NCBI RefSeq assembly: GCF_002929275.1 | Contig: NZ_PJIK01000004.1 | Coordinates: 1-64,000, forward strand | Source: Arthrobacter sp. ZGTC131 | Lineage (GTDB): Bacteria; Actinomycetota; Actinomycetes; Actinomycetales; Micrococcaceae | Direction of reading: 5' to 3' | DNA: 64,000 nt | Part shown: positions 33,616 through 41,223 of the stretch, in pieces | How the letters are laid out: the number at the start of each line of letters is the position of its first letter | Numbering within the stretch: the stretch's first letter is position 1 | Position numbers and translations under genes: made by a program | The notes under the pieces: model-generated | What the model saw: only the letters and a program-made list of their open reading frames with translations | Told to the model about the DNA's origin: nothing | Databases searched by the model: none

Positions 33616-34422
33616 ATCGGCGAAGCGGCGGACGTCGCAGAGGCGGCGTCGAACACCAAGGCCCTGGACGTCGTCGCGCGTTCAGGCTTTGCCGTGATGG
33701 CGCTGCTCCACATGGTGGTCGGCACGATCTCGATCGCCCTGGCGCTGGGACAGCCCGGTCAGGCCGAAGCCACCGGGGCCATAGAGCAGCTTGCCGCCGA
33801 TCCGTGGGGTCCGGCCGTCATGTGGGCCTGCATGCTCGGCTGCGCGGGCCTGGCCCTGTGGCAGCTCAGCGAGGCGACGCTCCGGGCCCGGCGCAAGCCG
33901 AAGAAGGAACGCGTGGGGAAGCTGATCTCGTCGGGGTTCCTCGCGGTTGCGTACGGCAGCGTGGGGCTCACCTTCGCCGGCTTTGCCGTGGGGCTGCGCG
34001 GCGACTCGGGCGAGACAACCCGGGACATCAGCTCCGCCCTCATCAGTACCCCCTTTGGCGTGCCGGTGCTGGGTGCCCTGGGGCTTACCGTCATGGGCAT
34101 CGGCGTCTACTTTGTGGTGAAGGGGCTCCGGCGCGGCTTCAAGGAGGAACTCTTCCACTTCAACGGCACGCGGCGCGGAAAGATCATTGATTCCCTGGGC
34201 GTAACAGGCCATGTGGCCAAAGGCATCGCCTTGAATCTGGCCGGGCTGCTGTTCGTGATCGCAGCCGCCAAGCAGTCCCCCGAAGAATCCACCGGCTTGG
34301 ACGGCAGCCTCAAGGCGCTGCGCGATCACCCCTACGGGCCGTACCTTCTGCTGGCGATCGGCGCCGGCTTCATTTGCTACGGCTTTTTTGCCCTGGTTCG
34401 ATCAAAGTTCGGCAGGATGTGA
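33616..34422 (+). CDS. DUF1206 domain-containing membrane protein
   Basis: From 33616 the frame encodes 268 residues with six likely membrane helices in three repeats of the DUF1206 type: VARSGFAVMALLHMVVG, SSGFLAVAYGSVGLTFAG and GVTGHVAKGIALNLAGLLFV each resemble the family's ARxGYxxxGxxHxxxG repeat. The first repeat starts upstream of the first standard start (GTG 33694), so translation must begin earlier. The only suitable site is ATC at 33616, six bases after GAGGAG. ATC is a very rare start, so a mutated or misread ATG is possible. The family's function is unknown. It lies 3 bp upstream of the next gene. Confidence 0.78.
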   Translation: MGEAADVAEAASNTKALDVVARSGFAVMALLHMVVGTISIALALGQPGQAEATGAIEQLAADPWGPAVMWACMLGCAGLALWQLSEATLRARRKPKKERVGKLISSGFLAVAYGSVGLTFAGFAVGLRGDSGETTRDISSALISTPFGVPVLGALGLTVMGIGVYFVVKGLRRGFKEELFHFNGTRRGKIIDSLGVTGHVAKGIALNLAGLLFVIAAAKQSPEESTGLDGSLKALRDHPYGPYLLLAIGAGFICYGFFALVRSKFGRM

Positions 34423-34425
34423 ATC

Positions 34426-35823
34426 ATGAGCAGGCGCAGTATGACCCGCGAGTTCCGTGAGCTCGCCAGGCAGGCAAGCGACACCGCCGGCAGGCCGCGG
34501 ACCTTTCCCCGACTAGGTAGCAGATCACGCCGTTCTGAGCCGTCAAAACGACGTCAACGGCTACCCGGTTGGGCGGATCCGGGCGGACGTGCCGCGGATC
34601 TCGGCGGGCAGGCCTTCGCGGCGGTTTTCCGCGCCATCAAGGCGGTTCGTCCGGTGCGCCCGATCCACCCCCGGGGCATCAGCCTGATCGGTGAGCTCAC
34701 CCGCACCGGTGCCGAGGGGCGCGCCGCCGCCGGGTTCCCGGATGGGCGAAGCGGGATCGGCTGGCTGGACGCGGCCGGAACCGACCAGGTGCAGGCGCGT
34801 TTCTCCCGGTCGGTGGGCCTGCCCGAAGCGCTGCCGGACATTCTGGGCCTGGCCCTCCGCACCGGTCCGGACGATCAGCCGGCGGATATCCTGTTCGCGT
34901 CCACCGGCTGGGGCTTCCCTGCCCGGTTCCTGCTGACCCCGAAGCTGGACGTCGGCTCCGCCAGGTTCACCACGCTGATGCCCTACCAGGGCGGGGACGG
35001 GCCCGTGCTCCTGGGGCTGCGGACGCTCTCCCTGCCCTCCGGCGCCACGGGCCGGGCCGATACCGGCGGCAACTTCAAGGAGTCGCTGGCCGCGGGCGAA
35101 TGGTCTCTGGCGCTTTCCTTCGCCACCCCCGCAGGCCACTGGCTACCCGCCGGCGTGCTGCGGCTGCGCGCAGCCCCGGCTTCCGGTGACACCGCAGCCC
35201 GTTTCGATCCGTTGGAGCATCCCTTGCCAGGAGCCGGGACCTATCCATGGGCGCGCCGGCTCCGGGAACGCTCCTACCGCGCGGCCCGGCGGCCTGCGCC
35301 GCTGAAGGCGGCGCGGCTTGAGACTGCGCCGCTTGAGACCTCGCCCCGAAGGACCCCAGCGCAGCCCGACGAAAGGAACGCCATGTCAACGGTCACCCAG
35401 GTCTTCAATTCCCCGGCAGCGGATGTCTGGAAAGTGATAGCTGACGGCTGGCTCTACGCGGGCTGGGTCGTGGGCGCGTCGAGGATCCGCTCCGTGGACG
35501 CGCACTGGCCGGAAACTGACGCGCGGCTCCATCATTCCGTGGGGGTGTGGCCCCTGGTCATCAACGATTCCACCAAGGTCACAGCGGCCGAACCCGGCAG
35601 GAGGCTGGAGCTGATCGCGCGCGGCTGGCCCCTGGGCGAGGCCAAGGTGGTCATCACGCTCGAGGATATGGGGCCACAGTGCCGCGTCACCATCTCCGAG
35701 GACGCCGTCCGCGGACCGGGCCTCGCCATTCCCAAGGCGCTGCGGGATCCGCTGATCACGGTGCGCAATACGGAGACCCTGAAGCGGCTCGAACTCATGG
35801 CCGCCGGGGGCGCAGGAGCCTAG
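34426..35823 (+). CDS. fusion of a phosphodiesterase/catalase-fold-like protein and an SRPBCC protein
   Basis: One 465-codon frame holds two recognisable parts. Residues 60-290 (with AVRPVRPIHPRGISLIGEL, LALRTGPDDQPADILFAST and LTPKLDVGSARFTTLMPYQG) resemble actinobacterial proteins often named phosphodiesterase, with a catalase-like fold. Residues 320-465 (MSTVTQVFNSPAADVWKVIA onward) are a small SRPBCC/polyketide-cyclase domain, a lipid- or ligand-binding helix-grip fold. The second part has its own start, ATG 35383, 6 nt after AAAGGA, so it may also be made separately. The linker (about 290-318) is Ala/Arg/Pro-rich. The first ATG lies 3 bp after the DUF1206 stop, so the two genes are coupled. 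Confidence 0.72.
   Translation: MSRRSMTREFRELARQASDTAGRPRTFPRLGSRSRRSEPSKRRQRLPGWADPGGRAADLGGQAFAAVFRAIKAVRPVRPIHPRGISLIGELTRTGAEGRAAAGFPDGRSGIGWLDAAGTDQVQARFSRSVGLPEALPDILGLALRTGPDDQPADILFASTGWGFPARFLLTPKLDVGSARFTTLMPYQGGDGPVLLGLRTLSLPSGATGRADTGGNFKESLAAGEWSLALSFATPAGHWLPAGVLRLRAAPASGDTAARFDPLEHPLPGAGTYPWARRLRERSYRAARRPAPLKAARLETAPLETSPRRTPAQPDERNAMSTVTQVFNSPAADVWKVIADGWLYAGWVVGASRIRSVDAHWPETDARLHHSVGVWPLVINDSTKVTAAEPGRRLELIARGWPLGEAKVVITLEDMGPQCRVTISEDAVRGPGLAIPKALRDPLITVRNTETLKRLELMAAGGAGA
35371..35385 (+). promoter_or_regulatory. internal ribosome binding site and start for the SRPBCC part
   Basis: GAAAGGAACGCCATG lies in frame inside the fused gene: AAAGGA is 5 to 6 nt before the ATG at 35383. 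It would yield a free 146-residue SRPBCC protein (35383-35823). Confidence 0.6.
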
Positions 35824-35841
35824 CGGCGGTTAAGGCAACGA

Positions 35842-35882
35842 GGGGCCGCTCCCTCGCCCGGCAACGGGCAGGGAGCGGCCCC
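35842..35882. terminator. hairpin between convergent genes
   Basis: GGGGCCGCTCCCT...GCCCG pairs with CGGGC...AGGGAGCGGCCCC around a GCAA-type loop, leaving one bulged C. It lies 19 bp after the fused gene and serves the convergent FprA gene as well. Confidence 0.7.
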
Positions 35883-35957
35883 TCCCCACCCGCCCCTGGC
35901 CTTGCAAGCTCGGCCAAGGGAACCGGGCGGGTGTAAGCCCTCGTTACTGCGGAGACG

Positions 35958-37424
35958 CTAGACGCTGGCGGCAACGCCGTCGCGGGAGATGGCAACCATG
36001 TCCTCGCGCGGCACAACCTTGATGCGCTCGCGCTTGACCTCGACGCCGTGCGATCCGCCGGCGGCGGTGGCCTCGGCGCCCAGGGCGAGCTCGTGGGCGT
36101 CCAGGGCCAGCCAGCCTTCCCAGCTGGTGTACTGCACGCCGCGGCTTTCCAGGAGGTCGACGACGGCGCTGGCCGCGGGCGCCTCGGCCACCGGCAGGTT
36201 CTCGCGGTCTTCCAGCAGGTACGTCACCGTCTCCAAGGCGTCGCCCTTGGTGTGCCCGATCAGGCCCACGGGCCCGCGCTTGATCCAGCCAGTGGCGTAG
36301 ATGCCCGGAACGTGCTCGCCGGACGCGTCCAGCACGCGGCCGCCGGCGTTCGGAACGACGCCCTTCTTGTGGTCGAACTCGATCTCCGGCAGTGCCGAAC
36401 CGAAGTAGCCGATCGCCCGGTAGACGGCCTGGACCGGATAGTCGATGTATTCGCCGGTGCCGCGGGCGTTGCCCGTGCCGTCCAGTTCGGTGCGTTCAAA
36501 CTTGATGCCGCTGACGCGCCCGGGGTTCTCGGCGTCGTCGTAAATTTCCACCGGGCTGTGCAGGAAGTGCAGGTGCAGGCGGCGGGAGGCTGTGAGTTCG
36601 GAGAGGTCCTCGGGCTGCTCGGCGATCCAGTTGGTGAGCGTGCCCACCATGGTCTTGATCTGGTTGTTGCTCTGGATCTGGCGGTCCGATTCCTCATCGA
36701 ACTCGAAGTCCTCCGGGTAGAGGATGATGTCCACGTCCTTGGAGTGGGACAGCTCGCGGAGCTCAAGCGGGGTGAACTTGACCTGCGCGGGGCCGCGGCG
36801 GCCGAACACGTGGACGTCCGTGACGGGCGAGTTCTTCAGGCCGGCGTAGACGTTATCCGGGATCTCGGAGACCAGGAGGTCGTCGGCGTGCTTGGACAGG
36901 ACGCGGGCCACGTCCAGGGCCACGTTGCCGTTGCCGATCACGGCGATTTCCTTGGCGTCCAGCGGCCATTCGCGTGACACGTCGGGGTGGCCGTCGTACC
37001 AGGAGACGAAGTCCGCGCCGCCGTACGAGCCGTCCAGCTCGACGCCCGGGATGTTCAGGTCCGCGTCCTTGATGGCGCCGGTGGCGAAGATGACGGCGTC
37101 GTAGTGGGTGCGCAGGTCCTCGATGGAGAGGTCGGTGCCGTAGTCCACGTTGCCGAAGAACCGGATGTCGCCGCGGTCCAAGACCTTGTGCAGGGCGTTG
37201 ACGATGCCCTTGATGCGGGGGTGGTCCGGGGCAACGCCGTAGCGGATCAGGCCGTAGGGGGCCGGGTAGCGGTCAAAGAGGTCGATGCTCACAGTCAGCT
37301 CGCCGCTCTTGACGGCCTCGCTCTTGGTGAGGATGTCCGCTGCGTAGACGCCGGCCGGGCCGGACCCGACGACGGCCACACGCAACGGGCGGGCAGCGGT
37401 TCCTACGGTGGTGCTGGTTGACAC
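35958..37424 (-). CDS. FprA-type ferredoxin-NADP reductase, sulfur-region paralogue
   Basis: The 488-residue flavoprotein is a second FprA/adrenodoxin-reductase-like enzyme, colinear with the one at 16818-18251 and very similar. It shows VGSGPAGVYAADILTKS near the N-terminus, YGVAPDHPRIKGIVNALHK, VIGNGNVALDVARVLSK and GPVGLIGHTKGDALETV. The GTG at 37424 is preceded by AAGGAA at 8 nt; ATG 37448 lacks one. It lies 87 bp after the siroheme synthase gene on the same strand. In corynebacteria an fpr2 gene heads the sulfite-reductase cluster, so this copy probably supplies electrons, through a ferredoxin, to the sulfite reductase at 47434-49173. Confidence 0.9.
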   Translation of the reverse strand: MSTSTTVGTAARPLRVAVVGSGPAGVYAADILTKSEAVKSGELTVSIDLFDRYPAPYGLIRYGVAPDHPRIKGIVNALHKVLDRGDIRFFGNVDYGTDLSIEDLRTHYDAVIFATGAIKDADLNIPGVELDGSYGGADFVSWYDGHPDVSREWPLDAKEIAVIGNGNVALDVARVLSKHADDLLVSEIPDNVYAGLKNSPVTDVHVFGRRGPAQVKFTPLELRELSHSKDVDIILYPEDFEFDEESDRQIQSNNQIKTMVGTLTNWIAEQPEDLSELTASRRLHLHFLHSPVEIYDDAENPGRVSGIKFERTELDGTGNARGTGEYIDYPVQAVYRAIGYFGSALPEIEFDHKKGVVPNAGGRVLDASGEHVPGIYATGWIKRGPVGLIGHTKGDALETVTYLLEDRENLPVAEAPAASAVVDLLESRGVQYTSWEGWLALDAHELALGAEATAAGGSHGVEVKRERIKVVPREDMVAISRDGVAASV

Positions 37425-37511
37425 GGCTGTGTTCCTTTTCTTCTGCATCGGTTGCTCCGTAGCTGCCCTTTTGAGGCTTCACAAGGGCCGTTACGGAACA
37501 GTCGATGGGTT

Positions 37512-38789
37512 TCAGGGGGTGAGAACGCGGGTGGTGTTCGGGGTGGTACGGGGCTTGTTGGGGCTGGTGGTGCTGTAGTCAGCGGTCTTGAAGTGCGACG
37601 GCGCAAAGGGGCTCACGCGGACGACGTCACCTATGACGATCACGGCAGGATTCGCGACGCCGGTGGCCTCGGCCTGGTCGGCGATGGTCGCGGCCGTGCC
37701 GATCGTCACGCGCTGGTTCGGCAGGTAGCCGTTCTCCACAATACCAACCGGGGTGTCCTCGGGCAGACCCGCGAGGACCAGGGCGGCCGCCGATTCCCGC
37801 AGCTGGCCCACCCCCATGAGCAGTACTACGGTGTGGTCGGCGCGGGCCGGAACCTCGGACAGCTCCTCATGGCCGGTGACCACGCTGAAGCCCTTGGCCA
37901 GGCCGCGGTGCGTCACGGGGATGCCGGCGGCGGCGGGCACGGAGATGGCGGACGTGACGCCGGGAACCACTTCAACTTCGACGCCGTGGTGCCGGCAGAA
38001 CTCTGCTTCCTCGCCGCCGCGGCCCAGGACGTACGGGTCCCCGCCCTTGAGGCGCACCACCCGGTGGCCCTGTTGTGCCTCTTCGACGAGGATGCGGTTG
38101 ATCTCGGCCTGCGGCACGGGGTGGTGGCCCGGCGTCTTGCCGACCTCGATGATGCGGACGTCCGGGGCCAGTTCGTTCAGCAGTTCCCGCGGGCCCAGGC
38201 GGTCTGCGACCACGACGTCGGCCTGGCCTAGGAGCCGCCGGCCGCGCACGGTGATGAGGCCTGTGTCGCCGGGTCCGCCGCCGACGAGGGCCACGGAGCC
38301 GGCAGAAGCGCGGCGCCGGCGCAGCGGCAGGTCGCCGGATTCCAGCGCGGTGGCGACGGCGTCACGGAGGGCCATGGCGCGGCGCGGGTCTCCCCCGGCG
38401 TTGACGGCGATCTTGACGTCGTCCACCACGGCGACGGCGGGGGTCCAGGCTGCGGAGGCTTCGTGGTCGGAGGCGTTGACGCACCAGACGCGCTGCGCTT
38501 CGGCGTCGGCGGAGACTTGGGCGTCCACGGCGGGATCGCCGGTGGCGGTCTGGACGAACCAGACGCCGTCGACGTCGGACGATGAGTAAGTGCGCGGCTC
38601 CCAGGTGAGCAGGCCGGCGTTGGCGAGGTCGCGGAGCCCGGCGGAGGCGTCAGGGGCCACAACGGTGACGCGTGCACCGGCGTCGAGCAGGCCCTTGGCG
38701 CGGCGCGTGGCCACGGGTCCGCCGCCCACCACCAGCACGGGGCGGCCGAGCAGGCGCAGTGCCGTTGGGTAGATGTCCTGAATTGCCAT
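37512..38789 (-). CDS. cobA: siroheme synthase: precorrin-2 dehydrogenase / uroporphyrinogen-III C-methyltransferase
   Basis: The 425-residue protein is a two-domain enzyme. Residues 1-150 resemble the precorrin-2 dehydrogenase part of CysG (LLGRPVLVVGGGPVATRRAKGLL, then VNASDH). Residues 160-400 are the SAM-dependent uroporphyrinogen-III methyltransferase, with VALVGGGPGDTGLITVRGRR, VVADRL, VVRLKGGDPYVLGRGGEE and EVVPGVTSAISVPAAAGIPV in pieces. It makes the siroheme precursor needed by sulfite reductase. Chelation may be done by this protein or by the CbiX-like protein at 49457-50302. The ATG at 38789 lies 6 nt after TACCGT, consistent with a leaderless message. Confidence 0.92.
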   Translation of the reverse strand: MAIQDIYPTALRLLGRPVLVVGGGPVATRRAKGLLDAGARVTVVAPDASAGLRDLANAGLLTWEPRTYSSSDVDGVWFVQTATGDPAVDAQVSADAEAQRVWCVNASDHEASAAWTPAVAVVDDVKIAVNAGGDPRRAMALRDAVATALESGDLPLRRRRASAGSVALVGGGPGDTGLITVRGRRLLGQADVVVADRLGPRELLNELAPDVRIIEVGKTPGHHPVPQAEINRILVEEAQQGHRVVRLKGGDPYVLGRGGEEAEFCRHHGVEVEVVPGVTSAISVPAAAGIPVTHRGLAKGFSVVTGHEELSEVPARADHTVVLLMGVGQLRESAAALVLAGLPEDTPVGIVENGYLPNQRVTIGTAATIADQAEATGVANPAVIVIGDVVRVSPFAPSHFKTADYSTTSPNKPRTTPNTTRVLTP

Positions 38790-38795
38790 GAATCA

Positions 38796-38801
38796 ACGGT
38801 A
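38796..38801 (-). promoter_or_regulatory. putative -10 element (TACCGT) of a leaderless gene
   Basis: On the minus strand TACCGT ends 6 nt before the siroheme synthase ATG at 38789; no Shine-Dalgarno sequence is present. Confidence 0.4.
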
Positions 38802-38903
38802 GGGCCGCGTCATATACCGGACCAACGGCGCGGAAACACCAGTTCACGTAAGGTAACGCTGCGTCACATAGGCGCGGGGCGGCGTATGGCCGCCCCCGGC
38901 CCG

Positions 38904-39200
38904 CTACTTCACGGCGATGAGTTCAATCGGCCGGATGTAGGGATCTATGGCGAACAACGAAGGACCGCGTTCGCGCAAGGCGGCAGGAAAGGCCCCGTCG
39001 AGGTGGGCCTGCCGGTCCTCCTCGGTGTCGAAGGTGTCAAAAATGCCGAAGGTGTCCTCGGTGATCCGGAATGCGTACCAGGTCCTGGTGCCCGGCTCGT
39101 TGAGCGCTACCTCGCCGCTTGCGTTGAGGAAGTCCCACACGTCCTGTTCCTTCCCGGGCTTGGCCTCGACCAGTGCCAGCAAGCCAAATTTCGGTGCCAC
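38904..39200 (-). CDS. antibiotic biosynthesis monooxygenase (ABM) fold protein
   Basis: The 98-residue protein fits the ABM dimeric ferredoxin-like fold: KFGLLALVEAKPGKEQDVWD at the start, TRTWYAFRITEDTFGIFDTF in the centre and the final AIDPYIRPIELIAVK strand. Members include quinol monooxygenases and simple stress proteins, so the substrate is not predictable. The start is a GTG at 39200 with GAGGGG at 8 nt. It lies 115 bp before the siroheme synthase gene on the same strand and 234 bp after the ABC transporter, beyond a strong terminator, so it is probably a separate unit. Confidence 0.82.
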   Translation of the reverse strand: MAPKFGLLALVEAKPGKEQDVWDFLNASGEVALNEPGTRTWYAFRITEDTFGIFDTFDTEEDRQAHLDGAFPAALRERGPSLFAIDPYIRPIELIAVK

Positions 39201-39370
39201 GGCTATCCCCTCAAATCCTTATCGAGATGGGCCGGGTACCGGCCTAGTCGCGAGTCTAGGCACGGGGCATGACAGGGACAAGTGTCCGCGGGCTCCAACG
39301 GGTGGTGGCGCATGCGCCGCCCGGACGGCTGCCACCGGGCAGACCAAAGAGGCAGCGAAACGGACAGCGG

Positions 39371-39410
39371 AAAGCCCGACGGCGATGTGAACTGGTCGCC
39401 GTCGGGCTTT
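39371..39410 (-). terminator. terminator after the sulfonate-type ABC operon
   Basis: A perfect 15-bp stem (39371-39385 with 39396-39410) with a 10-nt loop lies 24 bp downstream of the permease stop on the minus strand, followed by TTTCC. Confidence 0.85.
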
Positions 39411-39434
39411 CGGGTGAAGTGCGGGCGGAGGTGC

Positions 39435-40445
39435 TTAGCGGGTGCTGCCGGCCAGGAGGCCGCGGCGCTGGAGAAGACGCTTCTCGATCGGTCCGAACAC
39501 GAGGAGCTCGATCAGGATGCCTACGGCGAGGATCAGCAGGATCGCGGACATCACGATGGTCATGTCGGCGAGGTCGCGGCCCTGGTTCAGCATGGAGCCG
39601 AGGCCGAAGCCGATGGTGCCGCCAACCGCGATGATTTCCGCGGCCATGAGCGAACGCCACGAAAAGGCCCAGCCTTGTTTGAGCCCACCCAGGTATCCGG
39701 GAAGGGCCGCGGGCAGGACGATCTGCACGGCCATCTGCAGGCGTGAGGCGCCCAGGACCGTGCCGACGCTGCGGTACTGGGGCGGGATCTGGTCCACGCC
39801 GGAGATCAGGCCGTTGATGATGGACGGAATGGCGCCCATGAATACCACGAAGTAGACGGTGGCGTCCGTGAGGCCGAACCAGATGATAGCCGCGGGCACC
39901 CACGCCACGGACGGCAGCACCTGGAGCCCGGAGATGAGCGGGCCGAACGCCCGGCGGAGCGGGGCCACCTGGGCCAGCAGCAGTCCGATGGGCGTGGCGA
40001 TGGCAACGCTGATGAGGAAGCCCACCAGCCCGCGCTGCAGCGACGTCCACACGGCTTCCTGCAGCGCACCCTCGGCCCAGAGGGTGCCGAACTGTCCGGC
40101 CACATCCAGCGGCCCGGGCACCAGGTCGCGGCGCTTAAGGCCGAGCGAGACATAGGCCTGCCAGATGATGATGAGCACCACGACGGCGGCCACCGGAAGC
40201 AGGATGCGGCTCCAGTCGACGCGCGCCTTGCGGACGGCGTCGGACTGCAGCGAGTCCAGGCCGGATTCGAGTTCGCGAAGGTCAGCGGAGCCGGTGGAGG
40301 AGCGGGTCAGGGCCGCGTGGACCTTCCGTGTCTCTTCGTGCCCGCCGGTCGAGCCCGCCGAATTGTGCCCGCCGGTCGAGCCTGCCGAAACCGGGGTCTC
40401 GGTTGCCTCGGGCGTATCCGCCACGGGTGATGAATTATTTCGCAT
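39435..40445 (-). CDS. ABC transporter permease, sulfonate/taurine/nitrate type
   Basis: The 336-residue inner-membrane permease has about six helices after an unusual hydrophilic N-terminal extension of roughly 75 residues that carries a short AGSTGGH repeat. The cytoplasmic loop that contacts the ATPase is seen in YRSVGTVLGASRLQMAVQIV LPAALPGYLGGLKQGWAFSW, read as two adjacent pieces, the EAA motif of the SsuC/TauC family. The gene overlaps the ATP-binding gene by 11 bp. It belongs to an A-B-C operon on the minus strand inside the sulfur region, so alkanesulfonates or similar sulfur sources are the likeliest substrates, though nitrate- or pyrimidine-type relatives exist. Confidence 0.88.
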   Translation of the reverse strand: MRNNSSPVADTPEATETPVSAGSTGGHNSAGSTGGHEETRKVHAALTRSSTGSADLRELESGLDSLQSDAVRKARVDWSRILLPVAAVVVLIIIWQAYVSLGLKRRDLVPGPLDVAGQFGTLWAEGALQEAVWTSLQRGLVGFLISVAIATPIGLLLAQVAPLRRAFGPLISGLQVLPSVAWVPAAIIWFGLTDATVYFVVFMGAIPSIINGLISGVDQIPPQYRSVGTVLGASRLQMAVQIVLPAALPGYLGGLKQGWAFSWRSLMAAEIIAVGGTIGFGLGSMLNQGRDLADMTIVMSAILLILAVGILIELLVFGPIEKRLLQRRGLLAGSTR

Positions 40446-41160
40446 GGCGGCGGATCTCCTCTCGCAGCCGGGCGGTGATGACCCCGGTCAGCTGTCCGGC
40501 AAGACCGGCGTCGGTACGGTGTTCCTCGGTGACGTTCCATTCCTGCACCACGCGGCCGGGCCGGGAGGACAGCAAGAGCACGCGTTGGCCGAGGCGGACG
40601 GCCTCGCGAACGTTGTGCGTCACGAACACGATCGTCCGGCCGGTCTCCTTCCAGATGCGTTCGAGTTCGTCGTGCAGCAGGTCGCGGGTAATGGCGTCCA
40701 GGGCCGCGAACGGCTCGTCCATGAGGAGCAGCTGGCGGTCCTGCGCGAGCGAACGGGCCAGGGCAACGCGCTGGCGCATACCGCCGGAGAGCTCGTGGGG
40801 GCGCTTGTCGCCGGCACCAGCCAGGTGGACCAGCTCAAGGAGTTCATTGGCCTTGATGCGCCGCTCGGCCTTGCCCACGCCGCGCAGCTGCAGGGCGAGT
40901 TCGATGTTCTCCCGGGCCGTCAGCCACGGGAAGAGTGCGGCGTCCTGGAACATGAAGGCGGCGCCGTCACTGGGCACCTCAAGAGCGCCCGACGTCGGGA
41001 CCTCCAGTCCCGCCATGATGTTCAGCAGGGTGGACTTGCCGCAGCCGGACGCACCGAGGAGGGCGACGAACTCGCCCTTGCCGATGGTGGCGTTGACGTC
41101 GTCCAGCACCGGGGCGCCGTCACCGAAGCGCTTGCCCAGGTTTTCCAGTACGACTGGCAT
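40435..41160 (-). CDS. ABC transporter ATP-binding protein, sulfonate/taurine type
   Basis: The 241-residue cytoplasmic ATPase has Walker A GASGCGKSTLLN (about 34-45), the signature HELSGGMRQRVALARSLAQ (about 125-143) and Walker B LLLMDEPFAALD followed by the switch His in VFVTHNVREA. It matches the SsuB/TauB family in length and in the AFMFQDAALFPWLTARENIEL Q-loop stretch. It lies between the binding-protein gene (63-bp gap) and the permease gene (11-bp overlap). No sulfonate monooxygenase gene is adjacent, so substrate assignment rests on family and on neighbouring sulfate-assimilation genes. Confidence 0.9.
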   Translation of the reverse strand: MPVVLENLGKRFGDGAPVLDDVNATIGKGEFVALLGASGCGKSTLLNIMAGLEVPTSGALEVPSDGAAFMFQDAALFPWLTARENIELALQLRGVGKAERRIKANELLELVHLAGAGDKRPHELSGGMRQRVALARSLAQDRQLLLMDEPFAALDAITRDLLHDELERIWKETGRTIVFVTHNVREAVRLGQRVLLLSSRPGRVVQEWNVTEEHRTDAGLAGQLTGVITARLREEIRRHAK

Positions 41161-41223
41161 GGTCCCGTCCTTTGTTCGTGGTGCGTGATGCTTGGAGTGC
41201 GGTGGAGCGTGTTCAGGCTGCGG

